From contig NZ_JAJNKA010000017.1 in NCBI RefSeq assembly GCF_021533215.1, forward strand, positions 1-64,000: DNA of 64,000 nucleotides, given 5' to 3'. The translations under genes were made by a program, and so were the position numbers. Positions within the stretch are counted from its first letter, which is position 1, and every line of letters starts with the position of its first letter. The stretch comes from Portibacter lacus. GTDB taxonomy: Bacteria; Bacteroidota; Bacteroidia; Chitinophagales; Saprospiraceae. Positions 16,661-25,283 of this stretch are shown here, one piece after another. The notes beneath the pieces are model-generated. The model was not told the DNA's origin and ran no database searches. It worked only from the letters and a program-made list of their open reading frames with translations.

Positions 16661-19600
16661 TTATCTTTTTGTTATAAATTCATCATAATTCATTAACGTT
16701 GAAGCGACTACAGTTAATGCGGCCAATTCTGGTACAGAATCTCCTTTCTCAATTTTATAATCTCCAATGTCTAATAAAGCTTCCGCCTTAGAAACATCAC
16801 GGCTAAAAACGATGAGCTCATCCTGATATAAGTCTTCCATTACTTCTAATTCTAATGGATCGGCTGGCCTCGATATCAGCGACATAAACATATGATTGAT
16901 TTTCTCATTTAATGGCCCTATAATTTCAGCCAATGTAGATTCCGCTAGCACCTTAGACGCTTCGAGATATTGAGGATCATTCATTAAGACGAGCGACTGC
17001 AATGGAGTCGAGGTTTTCTGTCTATCCACTGTACAAATGTATCTATCCGGTGCATCGAAATTTAACATCGATGGAGGTGGAGCCGTTCTTTTCCAAATTG
17101 TATAAAGACTTCGTCGATATAAATCCTCTCCTTTCCCTTGATGATATACTGTTGCATTTCTAGTCGCTAAAGCCTTCCATATACCATCTGGCTGATATGG
17201 ATAAACACTTGGACCTCCTATTGAATCTGAAAGTAGACCTGAAGAAGCTAACGCGTGATCTCGAATGATTTCTGCGGAAAGTCTGTGAGATGGATAACGA
17301 CTATAGTAGTGATTTAATGGATCCGCTGCCAATGCATTTTCACTTGCTACAGATCCTTGCCTATACGTTGCAGACAAAAATATTTTTCTCATTAATCGTT
17401 TGGTATCCCATCCGTTTTTCATAAAATCAACAGCGAGATAATCTAGCAATTCGGGATGAGTAGGAAGTGATCCTTGATTTCCGAAATCCTCCTGGGTTAG
17501 AACCAATCCTCTTCCAAATATTGTATTCCATATCCGATTCACATGAACTCTAGCTGTAAAAGGATTCTTTTCGCTAATCGTCCATTTCGCTAGGTCTAGT
17601 CTGGATTGTACTTCCGATAAAGGCAGGTCGCCAAACTTTTCAGGAGTTCCTGGTTTTACTTCCGCTAATGGAGAATCATACATGCCACGGTCTAAGATGT
17701 ACGTCGGTCGAATCTTCCTTTTCTCATTCATGACCATTACTTCTATAACATCAGTGGCCACAAGATTTTCCTTAGCTCTGAGTTGTGTTAATGAATCCAG
17801 CAAAGCGTTGTACTGCTCATTTTTGCCACTGAGCAGATAGTACTCTAAAAGCTCTTGATTGTTTGGCTTTTCTGTAGTTTCTAATCTTGCTAATTTTTCA
17901 ACTTCTATCACCGATAGTTCTCGATCATAAACTTTGAATTCATCCATCATGACATTCTGAATAGACCGCTCCTTTTCCTTCCCGATGATTAATGGATAAT
18001 TTGACCAATTAGAGCCCTTTACACCATGCAGCAAACTTTTGCGTAGGTTATCTTGATGCAAGAATGACTTTGGCTCTTTGCCATTGACATAAAATCTAAG
18101 ACCTTCCGCTCTGCTACTTCCATCGTATGTCATCACGATATTCGTCCATTCATTGAGAGCAATAGGATCAGTCGTCTGGTAATCTATCGCGTTATCTGGC
18201 CACACATGATTAAGTTGAAAACTCAAAGTCCCATCTTCATTTAATTTGCAGATCCATCCTCGATATCCCTCGAAATCACCATTTGTATTATTGAAAATTG
18301 GACCTTTTTCTCCTTCTTTGAGTAACTTAATCCAGATGCTCACTGAAAATGGCTGGTTTCGATCATAGTCCATTCTTCTATTAAATCGAATACCGCAATC
18401 TCCTAAAAACTTTAAGCCGTTCCCATCTTTACCTTTATCTATCAACGGTTTACTATCTATGTCTCCAAAGATCGCAGCATCAGGAATACCTGTGACTTTA
18501 TCTAGATAACTGGTTGTTTTTCCACCACCTATTCCACCCCAACCGGCAGATTTATTATTATCAAGATTTAATGAATTTTTATCTACTTCGATCGCATCCT
18601 CGAAAGAAAAATCAGCTACTTTTCCTTCTTCTAGGTTTAGGTCAATGTTTTCTACACTTGCTAACCATTGTTCTAAGTCCGCGATATATTTATCTGATAT
18701 GATTTCCTCTTCGAGTAATCCAATTTCTCGATGCAGAGAATCTAATAATTTTTCTTCTTGAGGTGTCGGCAACATAATGGTAGGAGTTGCTTCTCCATTA
18801 TATGGGACAATTCCAGAATCATTATTGTTATTGAAAAATGCGGAAAGCGCGTAATAGTCCTTTTGTGAAATCGGATCATATTTGTGGTCATGACACCTAG
18901 CACATTCCATCGTTAATCCTAGAATTGCTTTTCCGTAAGTATTCGTTTTATCGGCGACGTATTCTACGCGATATTCTTCTTCTACGACTCCTCCTTCTTG
19001 AGTTTGGGGATGGTTTCTATTGAAACTGGTTGCTAGGATTTGTGAAGTTTTCGCATTAGGAAGCAGATCTCCAGCCAGTTGTTCGGTGATGAATTGATCA
19101 TATGGCATATTGTTGTTATAGGCATCGATAACCCACTTCCTCCATGGCCAACTTGTTCTTAAGCCATCGTCTTGATATCCATGAGTATCTGCATATCTGG
19201 CAGCATCTAACCAGATACTTGCCATCCGTTCACCATATTGAGGTCTTGCTAATAATTCATCTATTTTCTGTTCGTAAGCATTTTCCTGATCATTTTTCAA
19301 GAAGGATTCTATTTCTTCAACTGAAGGAGGAAGACCAGTAATATCTAAGGAAAGACGGCGTAACAATGTAGATTTCTTAGCTGCTTGTGTAGGTTCAAGT
19401 TTATTTTCCTGTAGTTTTGCAAGGATGAAGCGATCGATGTCTTGCCGAACCCATTCGTTATTTTCGATATTGGGGATGCTTGGTTTTTCAGGTGGCATAA
19501 ATGACCAATGCTCTTTAAACTTAGCTCCGTCTTCTATCCATTTTGCAAGAATCGCAATCTCCTCTTCTGTCATCGTGAGATTAGATTCAGGTGGTGGCAT

Positions 19601-19939
19601 CATGTAATTCTCATCATTAGATATGATTCTGAGGAATACCTCACTTTGCGCTGGTTTTCCTTTCGAGATGCTATGTTGGGCGATACTTTGCTCGCTTAAA
19701 ACTTTTGCAAGTGCATTTTCTTCAATATCAAGCCTAAAGCCAGCTTTACGTTTGTTCGCATCAGGGCCGTGGCATTTATAACAGCGATCGGAGAGGATGG
19801 GTTTGACATGAATATTATAGTCAATTTTATTAGGTAGTGCTTCCATAGCGTATTCTATTTCATCTGGAATAGAGGAAGAGCAAGAAAACATTTCTAGAAT
19901 CATGAAAAAAATGAAAAGCCGACTAATTATTCTATACAT
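16661..19939 (-). CDS. DUF1549/DUF1553 cytochrome with LamG-like domain (PSD1/PSCyt1 type)
   Basis: A 1092-residue exported protein (signal ending MFSCSS, a likely lipobox). An N-terminal cytochrome module binds one heme through CYKCHGPDANKRKAGFRLD near residue 53. DUF1549 follows (WVRQDIDRFILAKLQ, then ERMASIWLDAARYADTHGYQ), and a second heme-type motif CARCHDHKYDPI lies near 345. A LamG/concanavalin-like insert is at about 510-690 (KFLGDCGIRFNR to NVMMDEFKVYDREL). DUF1553 ends the protein (NRIWNTIFGRGLVLTQEDFG, HPELLDYLAVDFM). With the DUF1501 partner it forms a conserved two-gene unit on the cell envelope, of unknown substrate. Confidence 0.92.
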   Translation of the reverse strand: MYRIISRLFIFFMILEMFSCSSSIPDEIEYAMEALPNKIDYNIHVKPILSDRCYKCHGPDANKRKAGFRLDIEENALAKVLSEQSIAQHSISKGKPAQSEVFLRIISNDENYMMPPPESNLTMTEEEIAILAKWIEDGAKFKEHWSFMPPEKPSIPNIENNEWVRQDIDRFILAKLQENKLEPTQAAKKSTLLRRLSLDITGLPPSVEEIESFLKNDQENAYEQKIDELLARPQYGERMASIWLDAARYADTHGYQDDGLRTSWPWRKWVIDAYNNNMPYDQFITEQLAGDLLPNAKTSQILATSFNRNHPQTQEGGVVEEEYRVEYVADKTNTYGKAILGLTMECARCHDHKYDPISQKDYYALSAFFNNNNDSGIVPYNGEATPTIMLPTPQEEKLLDSLHREIGLLEEEIISDKYIADLEQWLASVENIDLNLEEGKVADFSFEDAIEVDKNSLNLDNNKSAGWGGIGGGKTTSYLDKVTGIPDAAIFGDIDSKPLIDKGKDGNGLKFLGDCGIRFNRRMDYDRNQPFSVSIWIKLLKEGEKGPIFNNTNGDFEGYRGWICKLNEDGTLSFQLNHVWPDNAIDYQTTDPIALNEWTNIVMTYDGSSRAEGLRFYVNGKEPKSFLHQDNLRKSLLHGVKGSNWSNYPLIIGKEKERSIQNVMMDEFKVYDRELSVIEVEKLARLETTEKPNNQELLEYYLLSGKNEQYNALLDSLTQLRAKENLVATDVIEVMVMNEKRKIRPTYILDRGMYDSPLAEVKPGTPEKFGDLPLSEVQSRLDLAKWTISEKNPFTARVHVNRIWNTIFGRGLVLTQEDFGNQGSLPTHPELLDYLAVDFMKNGWDTKRLMRKIFLSATYRQGSVASENALAADPLNHYYSRYPSHRLSAEIIRDHALASSGLLSDSIGGPSVYPYQPDGIWKALATRNATVYHQGKGEDLYRRSLYTIWKRTAPPPSMLNFDAPDRYICTVDRQKTSTPLQSLVLMNDPQYLEASKVLAESTLAEIIGPLNEKINHMFMSLISRPADPLELEVMEDLYQDELIVFSRDVSKAEALLDIGDYKIEKGDSVPELAALTVVASTLMNYDEFITKR

Positions 19940-20072
19940 TAAAGAAGATTAAATTCTTCTGTTAATATAGGGATTGTAAATTGTTTGTTAGGCAATTCAA
20001 TTTGAATAATTTAACATTTATTATAAACGCTAAATTCTTAAAGCCTTCCGGCTGCTATCCCTTTCATTGCTG

Positions 20073-20690
20073 CTATCGCTTTCCTTTGATGTTATCGCTT
20101 CCCGCGATGACATCAATTTACAGGTTCAGCATTTTCGAGTATACTTTAGCATAGTGAATATCTGCTGCTCGAAACCACATATGATAGCCTCAGCTGGATG
20201 TGAGACCATCAAGTGCTTTCCTGCTGATATCGCTTCCTTTGATGTTATCGCTTTCCGCGATGACATCAATTTACTGGTTCAGCATTTTCGATCATACTTT
20301 GCCATAGTGAATATTTTCTACTTGAAACCACATTGATAGCCTCAGCTGGATGTGAGACCATCAAGTGGTTTCCGTTTGTTATCGCTTCCTTTGATGTTAT
20401 CGCTTTCCGCGATGACATCAATTTACAGGTTCAGCATTTTCGAGTATACTTTAGCATAGTGAATATCTGCTGCTCGAAACCACATATGATAGCCTCAGCT
20501 GGATGTGAGACCATCAAGTGGTTTCTGCTCTTATCGCTTTCTTTGCTGTTATCGCTTTCCGCGATGACATCAATTTACTGGTTCAGCATTTTCGATCATA
20601 CTTTACCAGTGTTGAATAATTGCTACTCGAAACCACATATGATAGCCTCAGCTGGATGTGAGACCATGCACTGCTTACCAATAAAAAGAA
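20073..20690. repeat. Four tandem copies of a ~152-bp structured repeat
   Basis: Four direct repeats, with equivalent points at 20088, 20241, 20393 and 20545 (spacing 153, 152, 152). Each contains a stem-loop GATGTTATCGC / GCGATGACATC with a five-base loop (unit 4 has GCTG for GATG). Each also contains a long, stepped inverted repeat beginning GAAACCAC and ending GTGGTTTC in units 2 and 3, with inner arms TGAT/ATCA and CTCA/TGAG. Units 1 and 3 share one variant (CAGCATTTTCGAGTATAC) and units 2 and 4 another (CAGCATTTTCGATCATAC), so a two-unit block was probably duplicated. It fills the 780-base gap between two minus-strand genes and does not look coding. Confidence 0.9.
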
Positions 20691-20721
20691 ACGGGAGGTG
20701 CATTCTTCTCTAGCTAGAAGA

Positions 20722-23700
20722 CTAGTGCTGAATCATTACTTTCGAGTTACAGATTAAGTTATGGGTGAGATCAGTAAAAACAAGGAAGTACAGTCCATCA
20801 GTTAGGCCTTTGGCATCCAATGTAAAGGAATTCGAAACGCTCTTGATTTTATGACCGTGAAGGTTATATAATGCGATCGTGAATAACTTCGATGTGGTTT
20901 TAATTTTTATATATTCTGAAGCTGGATTAGGATAAAAGCTTACGATCTGAGCAGCTGTTTCCGACACACTGCTGGTCATATCTTCGCCATCACAGTCTTC
21001 ATCTATTCCATTATTCGGAATATCTTCTGCACCTGGAAATATACTAGCATTTCGATCATCGCAATCTGTAAAAATCTCTACGCCATCTTCATCAGCATCG
21101 AAACTTTCAAGCATAAGGTTAGAGGTGGTATTGGTTACTATGGCTGGGTTGCTATCAAATATGATATGCGCCGTGTTATTAATTTCTGCAAATTCACTTA
21201 TATCATCAAAAGGTCGGATGTAATAATATACGTAACCTTGACTGCCTTCATAATCAGAGGTGCTATCTGGAAGGTAAATATTAGTAAACTGAAAAGTGAC
21301 CATATTATTCTCGCGAATTCTTGTTGTCAGAACTTCTTCATGTGAACTGCTGATAAGCCTAAAACTTGAAGGATCTAAGAGGTCGGATAAAGTATCAATA
21401 ATAGTGATGTCATAAGCTTCTGCATTCCCCGTGTTTTGGAAGCGGATGGTGTACCTTAAAGGTTCTGAAATGAGTGTGTAATCATTCATTCTTGCAGGTT
21501 CTACTAACTTATCATTCGGATCATAGGCGCATTCAAGAAATTTTGTTGAAAATTGTGGTTCTAAAATATGCTCATCCATTTGATCTCGGAATTCAATGTC
21601 TGTTTGTATGGTTAACTCTGATTCAAGTGGTATTGTATCGATTCCAGGAATACGTAAGGTGAGATAAGATTTTATTTTTTCGTTGGGGCCAATTTCTGAG
21701 ATGAAAAATCCATATCTATTATCTTTATCTATGGTATCTACTTCGGTGACCAGACTAGAATAGGAAAGTAAGGAATCTAAAGTGATCCAAGCAATTCCAT
21801 GCGCTATGAAGGTATTTCCTGAATTAGTAAATACAAATTCAAGGGTTGATTCTTCACTGCATCTAAAATTTCCTGCAATTTCAACATTCATCTCTGGTTC
21901 ATAACCATCAGGAATAACTCCGAATGATGTTGTCTGAGCAATTGTGGATAACTCGATATCGATGATTGAATCAGTAGTGAGTTTCCACTTATTTTCTGAA
22001 TCACTTACATATGTAACTTGGTAATTGCCGAAAGGGAAATAAGCCGAACTCGCTACATCAGAAGTAGAATATAAGAGCCCCTCGTCAGGAGACACAAGAA
22101 TTTTTGTATCTGGTATGATGGGTTCATGATTATCAAACAATCCGTTTTCGTTTAAATCTATGTATGAAAAATAGCATAGCTTCGCTAGATCACACCGTTC
22201 TAATATTGCCATTTCTGAAGCGCAACTTTCACTATTCCCTGAAATTTGGGAATTACCGCTTTCTATTTGATTACAGATCCATGGATAATTACATATTGCA
22301 AGATTGGGATTGTCTTCGAGTACAAGCTTATCTACCACTGGAAATGAAAAACCACTAATGTCTGAGAGATAAATATTTCCTGAAATTTCCATATCAGAAC
22401 AGGATGATAGCGCCGAGAAACCTAGAGTGTTTTGCAATGTCTCATTATCTTCTATAAGTAGTGAGTTGACTACTTTTAGGTTTCGGAAGCCATCTATACT
22501 AGTTAATATTGGATTATGCGAGATTTCTAGAAAACGAAGATTTTCCAAGTAATTTAATGCGCTTAATTCAGCGAGACTGTCATTATATTGAATAGATAGT
22601 TTACTACCATTGCCACCAAGTGTGTCTATTGATTTCAGGTTTGAATTAAAAATAACATTGACGGCTCCATTGTATGATGGGAAACTTGAAATATTCGCAA
22701 ACTGATTATTGATCAAGGTTATCTCAGTTACAACTTGTAAAAGGTTCTCAAATATCGGGAGGATAGCAGGTCCATTTCTGGAATAAAAAAAGCTCAAGCT
22801 AATGATCCTAAGCTCTTGGAATGAGGTGAATTCTGCCAATTTAGGATTCCGTTCTATTCCTATGTATCTTAATTCTCGAAGACTATTTAGAATAGACAGT
22901 TTCTCAAGTTGTAGATTATCTTGGACATATAAATGGACTGCCTTAGTTAAAGACGAGAATCCAGAAATTACGGTAGCATCGGTTTCGGATAATGTAATTT
23001 GCTCTACAAATGTTAGCTTGTTAAGCGCATCACTCATTTCGCCGTTGAAGTTTTTTACATTGAGATTCCTATCAATCCGATCTAGGTTAAGAAAACTGCT
23101 GCTGAAATCAAGATTGGGATTTTTATCAATATTTAAGTCGAAACCTATTTTGAGAAGTGAGTTAAAGGCAGAGGAATTATTAAAATGCACATTATCCAGC
23201 GTAATAGAAGTATAAACTTGCTGCAAAGAGCCAAATGAATCATCAAAAAAGCAATTCTTAAGAAATATTCCTGCAATCCGTATGTTGTCTAGATTCTGAA
23301 AAACTGAAAGCTGGCCTTCTTCTGAGTCGATCGCCATATCAGTGATCGCGATATCATATGTTAACTCCTTGATAGAATTAAATCCCTTTATCAAACTCAA
23401 TGAATAATTATACCTGATGGAAATGTCTCCTCCCATGATCAATAAATGATCGAAACCCAGAATAGCTAAGCATTGACTATGCTCTATCGCTAGTCGACCA
23501 GTTAAGGTCTCAAGAGATGGAAAGTGATTTAAAGTATCTATTTCAAGATTGTTGAACTTAAGCTCACCATCGATAAATGTGACATTTGCAAAATCATAAT
23601 CCTCTGAGACATAACTAAAAGTTAATGAACCTATTAATGAATCGCAATTAGCATAGAGGTTGATAAACTCATCCAAGTCTGCTTGGTTAGTGATTTCCTG

Positions 23701-23790
23701 ATTTCCTATCTCACATTGTGCTGGGCTTTGAACGGTCCACAACATGCTAATAAGCAGTATGATGAAGTAAGTTTTTTCATTTATGCGCAT
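20722..23790 (-). CDS. Large T9SS-secreted protein with LRR-like, DUF7619-like and MopE-like regions
   Basis: A 1022-residue surface or secreted protein. After a signal peptide (ILLISMLWTVQSPAQ), residues about 30-500 carry irregular leucine-rich, receptor-L-domain-like repeats of the type SLETLTG, SIKELTY, NLRFLEISHNPIL. A middle region contains CAYDPNDKLVEPA and RYTIRFQNTGNAEAYDITI, typical of a DUF7619-like domain. Near residues 900-930 lies a metal-binding-type motif (DADEDGVEIFTDCDD, then PGAEDIPNNGIDEDCDG). The last 75 residues (VSFYPNPASEYIKI to the end) form a type A T9SS sorting domain. It is likely a binding or adhesion protein. The ~152-bp repeat block lies just downstream of its stop. 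Confidence 0.85.
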   Translation of the reverse strand: MRINEKTYFIILLISMLWTVQSPAQCEIGNQEITNQADLDEFINLYANCDSLIGSLTFSYVSEDYDFANVTFIDGELKFNNLEIDTLNHFPSLETLTGRLAIEHSQCLAILGFDHLLIMGGDISIRYNYSLSLIKGFNSIKELTYDIAITDMAIDSEEGQLSVFQNLDNIRIAGIFLKNCFFDDSFGSLQQVYTSITLDNVHFNNSSAFNSLLKIGFDLNIDKNPNLDFSSSFLNLDRIDRNLNVKNFNGEMSDALNKLTFVEQITLSETDATVISGFSSLTKAVHLYVQDNLQLEKLSILNSLRELRYIGIERNPKLAEFTSFQELRIISLSFFYSRNGPAILPIFENLLQVVTEITLINNQFANISSFPSYNGAVNVIFNSNLKSIDTLGGNGSKLSIQYNDSLAELSALNYLENLRFLEISHNPILTSIDGFRNLKVVNSLLIEDNETLQNTLGFSALSSCSDMEISGNIYLSDISGFSFPVVDKLVLEDNPNLAICNYPWICNQIESGNSQISGNSESCASEMAILERCDLAKLCYFSYIDLNENGLFDNHEPIIPDTKILVSPDEGLLYSTSDVASSAYFPFGNYQVTYVSDSENKWKLTTDSIIDIELSTIAQTTSFGVIPDGYEPEMNVEIAGNFRCSEESTLEFVFTNSGNTFIAHGIAWITLDSLLSYSSLVTEVDTIDKDNRYGFFISEIGPNEKIKSYLTLRIPGIDTIPLESELTIQTDIEFRDQMDEHILEPQFSTKFLECAYDPNDKLVEPARMNDYTLISEPLRYTIRFQNTGNAEAYDITIIDTLSDLLDPSSFRLISSSHEEVLTTRIRENNMVTFQFTNIYLPDSTSDYEGSQGYVYYYIRPFDDISEFAEINNTAHIIFDSNPAIVTNTTSNLMLESFDADEDGVEIFTDCDDRNASIFPGAEDIPNNGIDEDCDGEDMTSSVSETAAQIVSFYPNPASEYIKIKTTSKLFTIALYNLHGHKIKSVSNSFTLDAKGLTDGLYFLVFTDLTHNLICNSKVMIQH

Positions 23791-23878
23791 ACCACGAAAA
23801 TAAGTGAAATTATCTTCTCCATTGAAATAGCAAGATCATATTAATAACTTGTGTTAGAAATTGACATAAAAAGACACG

Positions 23879-25123
23879 CTACACCTTTTCCTTAGCCAAT
23901 ACCTTCACCAACTTACTAATCGTCAACCCTTGAATAAGTATAGAAAATACAACCACAACATAGGTGATGATTAGAAATAGATCCTTGTTCATCGCATCTG
24001 TAAGTGAAAGCGCTAAAGCGATGGATATTCCACCCCGCAAGCCACCCCAAGTCATAATCAGAGTCGTTTTCGGTACAAAATCTAAATAGTTATTAAAGAT
24101 GGCGACAGATGGTGCAAGTGATAGATACCTTGAGAAAAGAACAATCGGAACGATTAAAATTCCCAATAAAATATAATTGTAATCAAACGGTAGAATCAGA
24201 ATTTCTAACCCAATCAATACAAATAAAATAGCATTAAGGTATGTATCTATCAATTCCCAAAACTTATCAATATAATCTTCAGTCTGCTCTGACATCGAGG
24301 AAATCCTATATTTTTTTGTGCCGACGAGAAGTCCTGCTGCCACTACGGCTAGTGGGCCAGAAAGATGAAAGAAAACCGCAATCCAGTGGACACCTAATAC
24401 TAAGGCTATGGTTATCATGACCTCTACTTCCCAGTTGTCAATGGTCTTCATTAATTTCCAAGTTGCCCATCCCGCAATAAGTCCAAGAACTAAACCTCCA
24501 CCAACTTCTTGTAGGAAGAGTAGGGCGATTGATTGTTGGTGTTCACCGTGACTAGCACTAGCAATATTGAAAATGGTTAAAAAGACAACAACACCTACAC
24601 CATCGTTAAAAAGAGATTCTCCTACGATCTTGATTTCCAAGTTCTTAGGGACATTTGCTTTCTTAAGTATTCCTAGCACTGCAATCGGGTCTGTCGGTGA
24701 AATTAAGGCACCGAAGAGGAGGCAGTATATAAATGAAATATCGAGATTAAACAGTTTTAATAAAAGAAAAACTAGACCTCCAACTAGAAAGGTGGAAACC
24801 AAAACACCAAAAGTAGCAAAAGACAATATCGGCCAGCGGTATTCCCTGAGCTTTTCAAAATTCGTATGCAGCGCTCCTGCAAATAGTAGGAAACTCAACA
24901 TTACATCAAGCAATAGCGTTTTGAAATCGATCTTTCCTATCAGCTCTGTCACAGATTCCTGAAAGTCATGATTGAACGATCCTGCAAGAAATACTAACGC
25001 ACTGAAAATACAGGCGATAAGCATCATCCCGATGGTATGTGGTAACTTCAAATACCTTGTATTGATATACCCAAAACTCGCAGCTAGAATGGTTAGCAAA
25101 CTTAAAATACCGAATAATTCCAT
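23879..25123 (-). CDS. CPA1-type Na+(K+)/H+ antiporter
   Basis: A 414-residue inner-membrane cation/proton antiporter with about twelve hydrophobic segments. Family marks are the ion-site region [17 protein letters not shown] near residues 138-154, [15 protein letters not shown] near 168-182 with the conserved Asp, and [18 protein letters not shown] near 355-372. It probably exchanges Na+ or K+ for H+, in keeping with a marine host (inference). It is monocistronic, between two inverted-repeat-bearing gaps. Confidence 0.93.
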   Translation of the reverse strand: MELFGILSLLTILAASFGYINTRYLKLPHTIGMMLIACIFSALVFLAGSFNHDFQESVTELIGKIDFKTLLLDVMLSFLLFAGALHTNFEKLREYRWPILSFATFGVLVSTFLVGGLVFLLLKLFNLDISFIYCLLFGALISPTDPIAVLGILKKANVPKNLEIKIVGESLFNDGVGVVVFLTIFNIASASHGEHQQSIALLFLQEVGGGLVLGLIAGWATWKLMKTIDNWEVEVMITIALVLGVHWIAVFFHLSGPLAVVAAGLLVGTKKYRISSMSEQTEDYIDKFWELIDTYLNAILFVLIGLEILILPFDYNYILLGILIVPIVLFSRYLSLAPSVAIFNNYLDFVPKTTLIMTWGGLRGGISIALALSLTDAMNKDLFLIITYVVVVFSILIQGLTISKLVKVLAKEKV

Positions 25124-25150
25124 TGATTAAAGTTGAACGCTTTATGATGA

Positions 25151-25203
25151 TTGCATTGGTAAGGATTATAGAATTTTCTATTTTCTCGCCCTTACCAATG
25201 CAA
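25151..25203. repeat. Perfect 14-bp inverted repeat between antiporter and tricorn-like genes
   Basis: TTGCATTGGTAAGG pairs perfectly with CCTTACCAATGCAA across a 25-base spacer that itself contains ATAGAA/TTCTAT. No clean T-run follows on the minus strand, so it is not a standard terminator for the upstream protease gene. On the plus strand it is followed by TTTAATTTATTTTTT. It lies 28 bases before the antiporter start and could be a regulatory or transcript-end structure. Confidence 0.6.
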
Positions 25204-25283
25204 TTTAATTTATTTTTTCATTGAAAAGCTAAAGTTACATCATCTTAGCAAACCTCCTTTCATATTCCATCTTTTTATTAGGA

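Noticed and set aside
20067-20713. Two plus-strand ORFs (89 and 126 codons) with internal peptide repeats
   Set aside because: They lie wholly in the ~152-bp DNA repeat, whose period is close to a multiple of three in places, so repeats stay open by chance. No start signal or recognisable domain is present.
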